Assembly: GCF_026001925.1 (NCBI RefSeq)
Contig: NZ_AP021869.1
Coordinates: 1 to 64,000, forward strand
DNA length: 64,000 nucleotides
Direction of reading: 5' to 3'
From: Vibrio gangliei
GTDB lineage: Bacteria; Pseudomonadota; Gammaproteobacteria; Enterobacterales; Vibrionaceae
Shown piece by piece: positions 30,119 through 38,460 of this stretch (within the stretch, counting starts at the first letter, position 1; every line of letters starts with the position of its first letter). A model generated the notes under the pieces. It was not told where the DNA came from. It worked only from the letters and a program-made list of their open reading frames with translations, and searched no databases. The position numbers and the translations under genes are program-made.

Positions 30119-30405
30119 ACGAAAGGTCAACAGACCGTAGGGCCTGTTGATCCTTCGTGATGATTTTTGCAGCGAATTGTTGGGTATTTAAACAAGGCAG
30201 AGGCTCCGTGGTGTAGCTAGCCTACACGAGGAGCCGATAACGCAGTATAAATACCCAACAAACGCTGCCCGAAGGGTTCGGCTAAAAGCGTTTTATGCTT
30301 CGTTAAGTCTCATTTACTTAGAATAACTAGGCTACAATCGACTTGCCTTGCCTAAAACGCTTTTATCTCGAACAAAATTTAACCACGAAAGTTCAACAGG
30401 CCCTA
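30119..30405. repeat. Large palindromic intergenic repeat (MITE-like), with an extra end fragment
   Basis: Terminal repeats at 30138-30159 and 30384-30405 match at 20 of 22 positions (TAGGGCCTGTTGA at each end). Two nested hairpins fill the middle: TTGGGTATTT...AAATACCCAA (about 30180-30261) and AAAAGCGTTTTA...TAAAACGCTTTT (about 30282-30367). A further end-like copy at 30119-30137 makes a palindrome of about 40 bp with the left terminus. There is no coding potential. Repeats beginning GGGCCTGTTGAaCtTTCGTG are familiar from Vibrio and Shewanella intergenic regions; that is recollection. Confidence 0.7.
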
Positions 30406-30435
30406 GTAGACTGACCGGGCAACAGAAGGTTCATT

Positions 30436-30888
30436 ATGGCATATTGGTTATTCAAAACAGAACCGGATACCTTTTCGATTGATACGCTACGTGTACAAAA
30501 AGTGGCATGTTGGGAGGGAGTCCGCAATTATCAAGCAAGAAACATGTTACGTGATGAAGTGAAAGTCGGTGATCAAGTGCTGATTTATCATTCTTCATGC
30601 AAAGAGATCGGAGTGGCGGGGATAGCGAAAGTGGTAAAAGAAGCCTATCCCGATCATTTTCAATTTGATCCTGAAAGCCCATATTTTGATATTAAATCCG
30701 ATCCCAGCAACCCTCGTTGGATGATGGTGGATATTGAGTTTGTGCGTAAGTTTGAACGTATTGTCACACTAGCAGAATTGAAAGCCATTCCCGAGCTGGA
30801 AAATATGCCGTTAGTAAAACGCGGCAATCGTTTATCCATCATGCCCGTCACCGAAGAAGAGTGGCAGATAATCTTGCACCAAGAATAA
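30436..30888 (+). CDS. EVE domain-containing protein
   Basis: This 150-residue single-domain protein has the EVE (PUA-like) fold: MAYWLFKTEPDTFSID at the start, WEGVRNYQARNML, and VGDQVLIYHSS with GVAGIAKVVKEAYPD. EVE domains bind modified bases such as 5-methylcytosine derivatives and are thought to act in DNA or RNA modification sensing, often near restriction systems. Here the neighbours are ordinary genes, so no partner is implied. The ORF lies right after the repeat element, with a GAAGGTTCATT ribosome site. Confidence 0.88.
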   Translation: MAYWLFKTEPDTFSIDTLRVQKVACWEGVRNYQARNMLRDEVKVGDQVLIYHSSCKEIGVAGIAKVVKEAYPDHFQFDPESPYFDIKSDPSNPRWMMVDIEFVRKFERIVTLAELKAIPELENMPLVKRGNRLSIMPVTEEEWQIILHQE

Positions 30889-30923
30889 AATTAGCTGCGA
30901 TTGATATTAAATTGGTAAATACA

Positions 30924-30963
30924 AAAATGGCGACCGTCACTTCAAGGTGTGGGTCGCCATTTT
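30924..30963. terminator. Bidirectional terminator between EVE gene and yigL
   Basis: AAAATGGCGACC (30924-30935) and GGTCGCCATTTT (30952-30963) form a 12-bp perfect stem with A/T ends, suited to stop transcripts from both convergent genes. Confidence 0.82.
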
Positions 30964-30989
30964 GCCTTTCAGGGAGAAAGGGCGTTGGA

Positions 30990-31823
30990 TTATAGCAGGT
31001 GATCTTCTAAGTAATGGGCGACGGCTTCATCGGCGCTGCTGCCAATGATTTCGTGATTAGGCAGGGCTTGCATCACTTTGTGGTGAGCGGTACCCATAAC
31101 TAAACCTTTGTGCGCCGCTTCCAGCATTTCCACATCGTTCATGCCATCACCAAAAGCAATACAATGCTCAAGATCTTTGCCTAATGCTTGTGCCACCGCT
31201 TTCAGTGCGTCGCCTTTTGAGACGTTCGGTGCCATCATTTCTAAGCAAGTCGGAGTCGAGAAAGCAATGCTGAGTTTGTCACCAAATTGCTCTTTCAATT
31301 GCTGTTCGTACTGTGCTAGGTGGTCATGATCTGGGTGAGTAAAGAACAGTTTTGCCACATCTTGAGTCGGTGCGTTATCGACATCGAAAACCGTGTAATT
31401 AAAGCCAGATTCTTGGTGATGTTTGCTTAAGCTCAAATCTTCTTTATCAGTCAGCCAATCGTCGCTGCGGTAGATATGAATGCGTAGGCTAGGGTCTTGT
31501 TTCAGAATATCGACAATCGGTTGGATGACCTCTTCTGGTAAGTTTTTGCTATACATTAATTGATTGTCAGGGCTGTGCACACGCGCCCCGTTTGATGTGA
31601 TCATGTAAGCTGGAATGCCCGCAATACTACGGAAAGTGGCGACATCCACATGGTGACGACCAGTGGCAAAAATAAACGTCATGCCTTGTTGGTGCAGTTT
31701 CTTCAAGGTTTGCTTAGTGAGTTCACCGAGCGTGTGGTCAGGAAGCAGCAAAGTACCATCAAGATCGGATGCGACAATACGCACATCTTGTAAATCAGTT
31801 TGAGAAAGCGGAGTGTTTGACAT
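30990..31823 (-). CDS. yigL: HAD-family phosphatase YigL (Cof subfamily)
   Basis: This 277-residue type IIB HAD phosphatase has motif I DLDGTLL (D20, D22), motif II FATGRHH, the C2 cap, and motif IV FGDGMNDVEML. The E. coli homologue YigL dephosphorylates pyridoxal phosphate and sugar phosphates and is linked to glucose-phosphate stress. FATGRHHVDV and YMITSNGARVH are almost identical to YigL. The neighbour pldB is also next to yigL in E. coli, which supports the identity. Confidence 0.92.
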   Translation of the reverse strand: MSNTPLSQTDLQDVRIVASDLDGTLLLPDHTLGELTKQTLKKLHQQGMTFIFATGRHHVDVATFRSIAGIPAYMITSNGARVHSPDNQLMYSKNLPEEVIQPIVDILKQDPSLRIHIYRSDDWLTDKEDLSLSKHHQESGFNYTVFDVDNAPTQDVAKLFFTHPDHDHLAQYEQQLKEQFGDKLSIAFSTPTCLEMMAPNVSKGDALKAVAQALGKDLEHCIAFGDGMNDVEMLEAAHKGLVMGTAHHKVMQALPNHEIIGSSADEAVAHYLEDHLL

Positions 31824-31937
31824 ATTGCCTCTAAAAAATCACTTTAATTGAATTGAAAATAGTCTACTTGAATTTAAGAGGAAAAAAGAGGGTAAAGGTC
31901 ATTCTTGTTTGTTTCCTCTTTTAGCCGTCTTTATCCT

Positions 31938-32948
31938 TTAGTGTTGGGCAAAAAAATCCAAACACAGTTGCAGAGCTTGAACACGCAGCTCATCACTTTC
32001 AAACAGCAACTCGTGGCGTGCTCCATTAATGATTTCTAATTGACCTCGTCCGTGATGAACCAGGTTGAGTTTTTTGATAAAGCGGCGTTGAGCGGCATTA
32101 TCGACAATCGTATCTTGCCCTGCCTGCATCAATAGCACAGGAATGGTGATTTTTTCCACTTCTAGGCTACAGCGCTTGGCGGCTAATAAGGATTGATTAA
32201 CCCAATGACTGCTTGGCCCACCTAATTGAATCTCGGGTTGGCGGTCATATAAATCGCGGAACCATTGATAGCGCAGCTCACTATGGGTTAAGTGGTTATT
32301 GGTAAAAGGTTTGGCTACATAGGCTTTTTGCCCAGGAGCATAGTTTGGTAATGGACTGCGAGCCGCCATCCATTTGGTTAATGGTGCAGAAAACGGGCGC
32401 AAATACCATTGCATTTGAATACCGATCATCGGGGCACTTAACGCAATCGCATCAAACGGATGGTCGGGATGGGTTTGAATATAGCGAGTGGAGATCGCGC
32501 CGCCCATAGAGTGAGCCAAAATGAACGATTTATCGTAGCGGCTAAAGTCAAACGCTGTGACCACATGGTGCATGTCTTGAATGTAATGATCAAAGTGCTC
32601 GACATGGCCGATTTGGCGATCGTCACAACAGCGCTCCGACATGCCTTGTCCACGGTGATCATACGAATACACGTCGTAGCCTTGTTCGGTCAGATCCCAG
32701 AATAACTCTTGGTATTTATAGGCACTTTCGATACGGCCATTGACGACAAAAATCGCTTTGGTGTTTTCTTTTTTGGTAAACGAAACCCAATACAGCTGTT
32801 TACCCTGTTCACCAGAGATAAAGCCTTCATTTCGTGTTTGCCAGAAAGGCGCTAAGGTCTGTTGTGAAAATTCAATAAACTGATGTTCACGTTGCCATTG
32901 TTCTTGTTGGCATTGTTTTTGTTGCCTCGGCGGGTTAGGGTTTTTCAT
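31938..32948 (-). CDS. pldB: Lysophospholipase L2-like alpha/beta hydrolase PldB
   Basis: This 336-residue alpha/beta hydrolase is of the monoglyceride lipase/PldB type. The nucleophile is S147 in AHSMGG, the oxyanion segment is DHRGQGMSER, and the C-terminal acid and histidine fall in LLMQAGQDTIVDN and GARHELLFESDELR. PldB cleaves lysophospholipids in the inner membrane. No signal peptide is visible. It sits upstream of yigL, as in enteric bacteria. Confidence 0.9.
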   Translation of the reverse strand: MKNPNPPRQQKQCQQEQWQREHQFIEFSQQTLAPFWQTRNEGFISGEQGKQLYWVSFTKKENTKAIFVVNGRIESAYKYQELFWDLTEQGYDVYSYDHRGQGMSERCCDDRQIGHVEHFDHYIQDMHHVVTAFDFSRYDKSFILAHSMGGAISTRYIQTHPDHPFDAIALSAPMIGIQMQWYLRPFSAPLTKWMAARSPLPNYAPGQKAYVAKPFTNNHLTHSELRYQWFRDLYDRQPEIQLGGPSSHWVNQSLLAAKRCSLEVEKITIPVLLMQAGQDTIVDNAAQRRFIKKLNLVHHGRGQLEIINGARHELLFESDELRVQALQLCLDFFAQH

Positions 32949-33092
32949 ATCACATCTGTATTGCTTGGCTCGAAGTGAGCGACATTGATGGTTCCCACTA
33001 TGCCATTTTTTACCCCTCTAACGTAGTTTTTTCTCTTTTGTTGTTTTGTTCTAGCCTCTTCTCTCAATATGAATATTTGATGACAACGTCAT

Positions 33093-33137
33093 TTGAAGGG
33101 TTGCGTTTTCGAACAATAAATACAAATATGCGCATAT
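33093..33137 (+). promoter_or_regulatory. arsR operon promoter with candidate ArsR operator
   Basis: TTGAAG (33093-33098), a 17-bp gap and ATAAAT (33116-33121) form a plausible sigma-70 promoter. The perfect palindrome ATATGCGCATAT (33126-33137) lies over the expected transcription start. ArsR/SmtB repressors bind such dyads near the -10, so autorepression is inferred. Confidence 0.6.
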
Positions 33138-33159
33138 CCATATATAAGGTGAAAACACT

Positions 33160-33498
33160 ATGTTACCCCATCAATTTTTCAAAATGTTGGCTGATGAAAC
33201 CCGAACTCGCTGTTTATTGTTGATTGCTCGAGAAGGGCAACTGTGCGTGTGTGAGCTCACCGAGGCCTTGCAAGAAAGTCAGCCTAAGATTTCCCGCCAC
33301 CTAGCGCAATTACGTCAATCGGGTTTGCTGCTGGACAGCCGTAAAGGTCAGTGGGTGTACTACCAATTATCACAAGATTTACCGGGTTGGATGCGTAAGG
33401 TGATTGAAGGACTCAAACAATCAAGCTGTTTGCAACAAGAGTATCAAGCTGATAGTGAGCGCTTACATAATATGAATGCGCGCCCTGTGTGCTGTTAA
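33160..33498 (+). CDS. arsR: ArsR/SmtB-family arsenical-responsive repressor
   Basis: This 112-residue winged-helix repressor has the ArsR metalloid motif [10 protein letters not shown] with C29 and C31 in the DNA-recognition helix region, and [15 protein letters not shown] as recognition helix. The third cysteine of the E. coli ArsR site (CVCDLC) is absent, but C90 and a C-terminal Cys-Cys pair (111-112) could serve. It should release its operator on binding As(III). AAGGTG lies seven bases upstream of the ATG. It leads the operon arsR-GAPDH-phosphatase-arsJ. Confidence 0.9.
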   Translation: MLPHQFFKMLADETRTRCLLLIAREGQLCVCELTEALQESQPKISRHLAQLRQSGLLLDSRKGQWVYYQLSQDLPGWMRKVIEGLKQSSCLQQEYQADSERLHNMNARPVCC

Positions 33499-33526
33499 TC
33501 ATTTCGAATCATTTAAGGAAATAACC

Positions 33527-34528
33527 ATGACAATCAAAGTTGGAATTAATGGATTTGGTCGCATAGGACGCTTGGCTTTACGTGCTGCGTTTGATTGGCC
33601 GGAAGTTGAATTTGTGCGTATCAATGATGTGGCTGGCGATGCCCATACGTTAGCGCATTTACTGGAATTTGATTCGGTGCAAGGTCGTTGGCAGCACTCA
33701 GTAATCGAAGAAGATGGCGCGATGCTGATTAATGAGAAACGTATTGCGGTTACTCGAGAAAAGGAAATACAAGCGGTCGATTGGTCGGATTGCGATGTAG
33801 TGATTGAAGCGACAGGTGTACATCGTAAAACGGCTTTTCTCAATCAATACCTTGAGCAAGGCGTAAAACGTGTCGTGGTGTCTGCGCCGGTTAAAGAGCC
33901 AGGCATTGCCAATATTGTCGTGGGTGTCAATGATGAGATTTTTGACCCTGCGATTCACCGTATTGTGACCGCAGCTTCTTGCACCACCAACTGTATTGCC
34001 CCTGTGGTGAAAGTGATCCATGAAAAACTCGGTATTGAACTGTCTTCTTTTACCACTATTCATGATTTGACCAACACTCAAACCATTTTGGATGCCCCGC
34101 ACAAAGACCTGCGTCGTGCTCGCGCATGTGGCATGAGCTTGATCCCAACCACAACCGGCTCAGCGACGGCGATTGTGGAAATTTTCCCTGATCTGAAAGG
34201 CAAAATTAATGGTCATGCCGTTCGTGTCCCATTAGCCAATGCTTCTTTAACTGACATTATTTTTGATGTGAAGCGAGATACCACCGCAGAAGAAGTCAAT
34301 GCACTACTCAAAGAAGCAGCACAGGGTGAGCTGAAAGGCATTCTTGGGTTTGAAGAAAAACCATTAGTGTCGATTGATTACCGAGGCGACCAGCGCTCGA
34401 CCATTGTTGATGCGTTATCGACCATGGTGGTGGGCACTCGCATGGTGAAAATTTACGCTTGGTATGACAATGAAATGGGCTACGCCACACGCACGGCTGA
34501 GTTGGTTCGTAAAGTGGGTTTGGCTTAA
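33527..34528 (+). CDS. ArsJ-associated glyceraldehyde-3-phosphate dehydrogenase
   Basis: This 333-residue GAPDH has the Rossmann motif GFGRIGR (9-15) and the active cysteine C152 in AASCTTNC. In arsJ operons the enzyme uses arsenate in place of phosphate, making 1-arseno-3-phosphoglycerate, which ArsJ exports and which then breaks down outside. A longer reading from 33476 would overlap arsR, but AAGGAAATAACC directly before ATG 33527 settles the start. It is distinct from a glycolytic gapA by context, which has no other glycolytic gene. Confidence 0.92.
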   Translation: MTIKVGINGFGRIGRLALRAAFDWPEVEFVRINDVAGDAHTLAHLLEFDSVQGRWQHSVIEEDGAMLINEKRIAVTREKEIQAVDWSDCDVVIEATGVHRKTAFLNQYLEQGVKRVVVSAPVKEPGIANIVVGVNDEIFDPAIHRIVTAASCTTNCIAPVVKVIHEKLGIELSSFTTIHDLTNTQTILDAPHKDLRRARACGMSLIPTTTGSATAIVEIFPDLKGKINGHAVRVPLANASLTDIIFDVKRDTTAEEVNALLKEAAQGELKGILGFEEKPLVSIDYRGDQRSTIVDALSTMVVGTRMVKIYAWYDNEMGYATRTAELVRKVGLA

Positions 34529-34539
34529 GGAGTAGAACG

Positions 34540-35037
34540 ATGACACATCCAACATGGGATTTACCATTAAATGAACAAGGTGCTGGGTTAGTACTTACTC
34601 CGTGTCCAGGCACTAAGGGCGTGAGCTTGCAAGACTCCCTTTCTCAATTAAAAGCCCAAGGTGTGGCCGCGGTTGTCACTGCCTTGAGTGATGAAGAGTT
34701 GCAACAGGCGCAAGTTGAAAGCTTAGGTGAACAGGTAGAACAGCTGGGAATGCAATGGTTTCAATTAGTGATTGAAGACGATTGTGCGCCAAATGACAGC
34801 TTTCAATTAGGTTGGAAGGCGGTGAGTCCAAATCTGCATCAACTTTTAGAGAATAATCATAAAGTGGCGCTGCATTGTATGGGCGGCTCTGGCCGTACCG
34901 GTTTATTAGCCGCTCATGTGTTATTAGAACAAGGTTGGGCGCTGGATGACATTATTCACGAAGTACAAGCATTAAGGCCTGGTGCATTCACTAAACCGGT
35001 ACAGGTTGAGTACATCAATCAGTTTTCAGCCGATTAA
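34540..35037 (+). CDS. Cys-based phosphatase-like protein (dual-specificity/CDKN3-type) in the arsJ operon
   Basis: This 165-residue protein carries a complete protein-tyrosine-phosphatase signature, HCMGGSGRTG, with nucleophile C113 and phosphate-binding R119 (Cx5R). A candidate general-acid aspartate lies in VIEDDCAPND (80/81). It matches the dual-specificity/CDKN3-like family. It begins 11 bp after the GAPDH gene and lies before arsJ, so it belongs to the arsenate operon. No role is established to my knowledge; an arsenate-handling, reductase or phosphoester function is conjecture. A hairpin (35050-35075) separates it from arsJ. Confidence 0.85.
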   Translation: MTHPTWDLPLNEQGAGLVLTPCPGTKGVSLQDSLSQLKAQGVAAVVTALSDEELQQAQVESLGEQVEQLGMQWFQLVIEDDCAPNDSFQLGWKAVSPNLHQLLENNHKVALHCMGGSGRTGLLAAHVLLEQGWALDDIIHEVQALRPGAFTKPVQVEYINQFSAD

Positions 35038-35049
35038 TTTTTTCTGTCT

Positions 35050-35075
35050 CAGATATGGCGAATGAGTCATATCTG
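35050..35075 (+). other. Intercistronic hairpin before arsJ
   Basis: CAGATATG (35050-35057) and CATATCTG (35068-35075) form a perfect 8-bp stem with a 10-base loop. There is no T run, so attenuation or mRNA protection is likelier than termination. Confidence 0.45.
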
Positions 35076-35101
35076 GTGCCTTAAACAGGATAAATCTTGT
35101 T

Positions 35102-36334
35102 ATGTTTGCCCATTTAGATCGCCAAATTCGCCAATATATGTTGGTGACGTTTAATTATTGGAACTTCACCTTAACCGATGGTGCATTACGGATGCTGGTG
35201 GTGCTGTACTTCTACGATTTGGGTTACAGCACGCTAGCCATTGCCTCGTTATTTCTGTTTTATGAGTTCTTTGGCGTCGTCACCAATTTGGTCGGAGGCT
35301 GGCTTGGCGCGCGTTTAGGACTGAATAAAACCATGAACATTGGCCTGATGATGCAGATTGTGGCTTTATTGATGTTAGCACTTCCTAACTCGTGGCTGAC
35401 CATTCCGTGGGTGATGGCAGCACAAGCCTTGTCAGGTATCGCGAAAGATTTGAATAAAATGAGCGCTAAGAGTGCAATCAAAACCTTAGTGCCAAATGAC
35501 CAACAAGGCGCGTTATATCATTGGATAGCGGTGTTAACCGGTTCGAAAAATGCCCTTAAAGGTGTGGGGTTCTTTCTCGGTGGCTTGCTGCTATCGGTTT
35601 TAGGTTTTCAATACTCGATGTTGGCGATGGCTGCCGTGCTCGTCTTGGTGCTCTTGGGCAGCTTGGTTTGGTTGGAATCGGACATGGGCAAAGCCAAATC
35701 CAAACCAAAATTTAGCCAGATGTTTTCTAAGTCTCGTTCAATCAATATCTTATCCGCCGCTCGCATGTTCTTATTTGGTGCGCGTGATGTGTGGTTTGTG
35801 GTGGCGCTACCTATTTATCTTGGTAGTGTTTTTGGCTGGGAGCATATCTGGGTGGGCAGCTTCTTGGCGCTATGGGTTATCGCTTATGGCGTGGTACAAG
35901 GGTTCGCACCGAGATTAACAGGTAAAGCAAAAGGCAAAATACCCGATGGTCGAGCCGCGTTAATTTGGGCATCGTTACTGGCTTTGATTACCGGTTTAGT
36001 CGCTTATGGAGTACAAATTCAGTGGCAACCGCAATTGGTGATTGTGGTCGGGCTATTGATCTTCGGGGCTTTCTTTGCGATTAATTCCTCCATGCATTCT
36101 TACCTAATTGTTAGTTATGCCAAAGGCGATGGCGTCTCTATGGATGTGGGCTTTTATTATATGGCCAATGCGATGGGACGTTTAATTGGTACGGTATTAT
36201 CTGGCTGGGTATTCCAAATGGCAGGGTTAGCGGCGTGCTTATGGGTGTCGTTTGCCTTTTTAGTTGTAACGTGTGTGATTTCGATTTGGCTGCCTAAGAA
36301 GGGATTAATCACGGAAACGTCTGCTGTGGGTTAA
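35102..36334 (+). CDS. arsJ: Organoarsenical efflux transporter ArsJ (MFS)
   Basis: This 410-residue major-facilitator protein has about 12 membrane helices. It begins with the ArsJ-type N-terminus and the segment VTFNYWNFTLTDGALRMLVV, then GIAKDLNKMSAKSAIK. ArsJ exports 1-arseno-3-phosphoglycerate made by the operon's GAPDH, a net arsenate extrusion route. No arsB, acr3 or arsC is present in the window, so this is a phosphoglycerate-type system and not an arsenite-efflux one. The ribosome site AGGATAAATCTTGTT is rather far from the ATG. Confidence 0.92.
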   Translation: MFAHLDRQIRQYMLVTFNYWNFTLTDGALRMLVVLYFYDLGYSTLAIASLFLFYEFFGVVTNLVGGWLGARLGLNKTMNIGLMMQIVALLMLALPNSWLTIPWVMAAQALSGIAKDLNKMSAKSAIKTLVPNDQQGALYHWIAVLTGSKNALKGVGFFLGGLLLSVLGFQYSMLAMAAVLVLVLLGSLVWLESDMGKAKSKPKFSQMFSKSRSINILSAARMFLFGARDVWFVVALPIYLGSVFGWEHIWVGSFLALWVIAYGVVQGFAPRLTGKAKGKIPDGRAALIWASLLALITGLVAYGVQIQWQPQLVIVVGLLIFGAFFAINSSMHSYLIVSYAKGDGVSMDVGFYYMANAMGRLIGTVLSGWVFQMAGLAACLWVSFAFLVVTCVISIWLPKKGLITETSAVG

Positions 36335-36415
36335 CTTTTGGTTAAGTGATAGCCATTAGCAATTTGTTGCTTTATTGTTGTCGATATTGGTTTATGGCAA
36401 TAAAGGTGCAAATTA

Positions 36416-37429
36416 ATGACGCAAAGGGTGTTTTTCTTTGATTTACTCAGGTGCGTTGCGGCGGTCGCAGTGGTAGCGATTCATGTGCTTGCTCCTTATC
36501 GAGAGTTACTTGGGGTTATTCCTTTTGACCAATGGTCAACCGCAGTGGGCATCAATAGCTTTTCCCGTTGGGCGGTCCCGGTTTTTATTATGGTTTCAGG
36601 GGCGTTATTTTTAAGTGATACTCGCCCTTTTGATACCCACTATTATTTAAAGCGTCGTGTCGCGAAAGTCGTGGTGCCGTTTGTGGTGTGGTCGCTTTTC
36701 TACGCGTACCTCTCTGGTTGGAGTGCGAGTGGGTTTGATGCGGAAACCAGTTATCAAGTCCTGTCTGATTTCTTCCATCACGAAACTTATTATCATTTAG
36801 GCTTCTTTTACTATTTTATTCCACTGTATTTCGTTATTCCTTTTCTACAGTACCTCGTCAAAGTGAGTGATAGCGTAAGTTTGTACGCTTTGATTTCATT
36901 GTGGCTTCTTACTACGGCGTTTTATTTATTTGGTGTGAGCGGCCCGTGGAGCAATCAAATCTATCTTTATAGTGGTTACTTACTTTTGGGTTATCTTTGT
37001 TATCAAAGGATGGAAGTGACCAGCAATATTGCACTGTCGGTGTTTATTATTGGTATGGTGTCTTTAGCGGTTACAGCGTTGATGGTGATGATGGGAAGCG
37101 TTGAGGCTAAGCACTATACTTTTGGTCTTTGGCTTTCCTACAAGACTCTGAATACTGCATTGGCGGCGATGATGGTGTTTATTTTATGTCGTTATTTTGC
37201 AGACCGTTTGAGCGGAAAAACAGTGGCTATCGTGAGCTTTATTAGTCGTTATAGCTTGGGAATTTATTTACTACACCCAGTGTTCTTGTGGCCAATGAAA
37301 GCCTATGGTTGGCACCAAGGTCACCCTATTTGGGTGATTCCGCTTTGGGTTGTGCTCAGTGGTGGTGGCGCACTGGCCCTCAGTTGGCTGTTGGCTCGCT
37401 CAGCGAAAACTCGTTGGTTATTGCCTTAA
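36416..37429 (+). CDS. Acyltransferase family membrane protein
   Basis: This 337-residue integral membrane acyltransferase of the Acyl_transf_3 (OafA/WecH-like) family has about ten helices. The N-terminal motif LLRCVAAVAVVAIHVLAPYR contains the conserved Arg and His, and RYSLGIYLLHPVFLWP near the end is the family's other signature. These enzymes acetylate sugars of surface polysaccharides; WecH acts on ECA. The acceptor is unknown. It follows arsJ by 81 bp on the same strand but is not an arsenic gene. Confidence 0.85.
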   Translation: MTQRVFFFDLLRCVAAVAVVAIHVLAPYRELLGVIPFDQWSTAVGINSFSRWAVPVFIMVSGALFLSDTRPFDTHYYLKRRVAKVVVPFVVWSLFYAYLSGWSASGFDAETSYQVLSDFFHHETYYHLGFFYYFIPLYFVIPFLQYLVKVSDSVSLYALISLWLLTTAFYLFGVSGPWSNQIYLYSGYLLLGYLCYQRMEVTSNIALSVFIIGMVSLAVTALMVMMGSVEAKHYTFGLWLSYKTLNTALAAMMVFILCRYFADRLSGKTVAIVSFISRYSLGIYLLHPVFLWPMKAYGWHQGHPIWVIPLWVVLSGGGALALSWLLARSAKTRWLLP

Positions 37430-37439
37430 TGAGATAAAA

Positions 37440-37469
37440 CTCTCCAGCGTCAGGACTGTCGCTGGAGAG
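37440..37469 (-). terminator. Terminator hairpin after the DUF2500 gene
   Basis: CTCTCCAGCG (37440-37449) pairs with CGCTGGAGAG (37460-37469), overlapping the DUF2500 stop codon. A T tract follows on the minus strand (complement of 37434-37439). Confidence 0.7.
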
Positions 37470-37785
37470 CGAAATGCAAAAATTTATCACCTTGATATGT
37501 AAGTTCGCCACGATCTCCTGGGTTTAGCGCCCCATAATAATGAATGCCGACTTTGAATTCTCGCTTGGGACCAACAGGCAGCTTTTGTACGTAAATCCAA
37601 TACTCTTGATCTTCTTTCCCCGGTTGAGCATCTGGAATGTCGATACTTTGTTTATCCAGCACCATGACTTTGACGGTTTGCTGTGGGGCATCTTGACCGA
37701 CTTTATGGCGCTGGTTAAAACGAAGTGCTAGCCAAGCAGAAAGTCCGATCAATAAAACAATGGCGATGATTAAGCTGATAGGCAT
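37450..37785 (-). CDS. DUF2500 family membrane protein (YhhM-like)
   Basis: This 111-residue protein has one N-terminal membrane helix (about residues 3-22) and a soluble beta-rich tail with YWIYVQKL, FKVGIHYYGALNPGDRGELTYQGDKFLHF, the DUF2500 signature. E. coli YhhM belongs here, and yhhM lies near rsmD and yhhN as in this window. Function unknown. Confidence 0.85.
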   Translation of the reverse strand: MPISLIIAIVLLIGLSAWLALRFNQRHKVGQDAPQQTVKVMVLDKQSIDIPDAQPGKEDQEYWIYVQKLPVGPKREFKVGIHYYGALNPGDRGELTYQGDKFLHFALQRQS

Positions 37786-37940
37786 AAAGAAGATCCTAAC
37801 TAATTATTTTTCTAGCAAATTCTACTTAACTGAACGCAATAAATCGTGATCTAAACGAGTTTTTCTCGATGTACTACTGGTTTTATTGCCTTTATCTTGG
37901 TTTAGTTTCTACATGTTGTCATGGAAGAGAGGAGTCATGA

Positions 37941-38315
37941 GTGTCTGATATTGAAAAAGTCGTCATGCATACTCGTCGTTTGGAGCGGTTGCTAAGAGAG
38001 CAGTATTACGCACAAGGGCAAGGTTTAGTCGAGCTAACAGAAAGCTGTGGAACTCGTTTACCTCATGATATCGCGAAAAAACTCTACTCTATTGCCGATA
38101 CTCGGCAGCATTTGTTAGATGAAGAAGGATCGAATCAGGCCTTGATCGATCAATTTGTTCGAGCGTGTATTGAGTGCGAAAAAGAACTCACACCCAGAAG
38201 TGGCAAGATGATATGGGGTGTGGCAATTTTATTGATGGTGTTGATGACGCTTGGTGCTGCGCTTGTTTATGTGGTTCATTGGGATGTTGTCGCACAACAC
38301 TTAAATCTTAACTGA
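37941..38315 (+). CDS. Membrane-tethered protein, possibly DUF4145-like
   Basis: This 124-residue protein has a soluble helical N-terminal part (IEKVVMHTRRLERLLREQYYAQG) that resembles DUF4145 domains, then one membrane helix (about residues 93-113) and a short tail. The start is GTG at 37941 with GAGGAG seven bases upstream; the ATG at 37937 only opens a three-codon frame. A strong terminator follows, so it is monocistronic. Function unknown. Confidence 0.72.
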   Translation: MSDIEKVVMHTRRLERLLREQYYAQGQGLVELTESCGTRLPHDIAKKLYSIADTRQHLLDEEGSNQALIDQFVRACIECEKELTPRSGKMIWGVAILLMVLMTLGAALVYVVHWDVVAQHLNLN

Positions 38316-38335
38316 TTGATCTTAGTAAAATACAA

Positions 38336-38366
38336 ACAAAAAAGGACGCTATGTGCGTCCTTTTTT
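38336..38366. terminator. Terminator after the DUF4145-like gene
   Basis: AAAGGACGC (38341-38349) pairs with GCGTCCTTT (38355-38363) around TATGT, with A and T tracts on the two sides, so it can end transcripts from both directions, including the small gene at 38383. Confidence 0.85.
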
Positions 38367-38382
38367 GTTTTTAAGAATTTGA

Positions 38383-38460
38383 TTAAGAGATCATTGGTAG
38401 AGTCATTAAACCAACCATAACTGCAATTAATACCAATCCTTGTCTTTGAGATGTTGTCAT
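38383..38460 (-). CDS. Putative 25-residue single-helix membrane protein
   Basis: The reading frame from ATG 38460 to TAA encodes 25 residues. The N-terminus is hydrophilic (MTTSQRQG), followed by a continuous hydrophobic stretch LVLIAVMVGLMTLP. A strong ribosome site AAGGAG lies eight bases before the ATG on the minus strand. A longer in-frame extension to 38583 is AT-rich and unlikely to be coding. A bidirectional terminator follows. Such short membrane proteins are common and often missed; function unknown. Confidence 0.6.
   Translation of the reverse strand: MTTSQRQGLVLIAVMVGLMTLPMIS

Noticed and set aside
32975-33223. 82-codon frame ahead of arsR
   Set aside because: It covers the arsR promoter, operator and ribosome site and runs into arsR in another frame.
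37937-37948. ATG-started three-codon frame before the DUF4145-like gene
   Set aside because: It only overlaps the GTG start of the real frame and ends after three codons; too short to support as a leader peptide.
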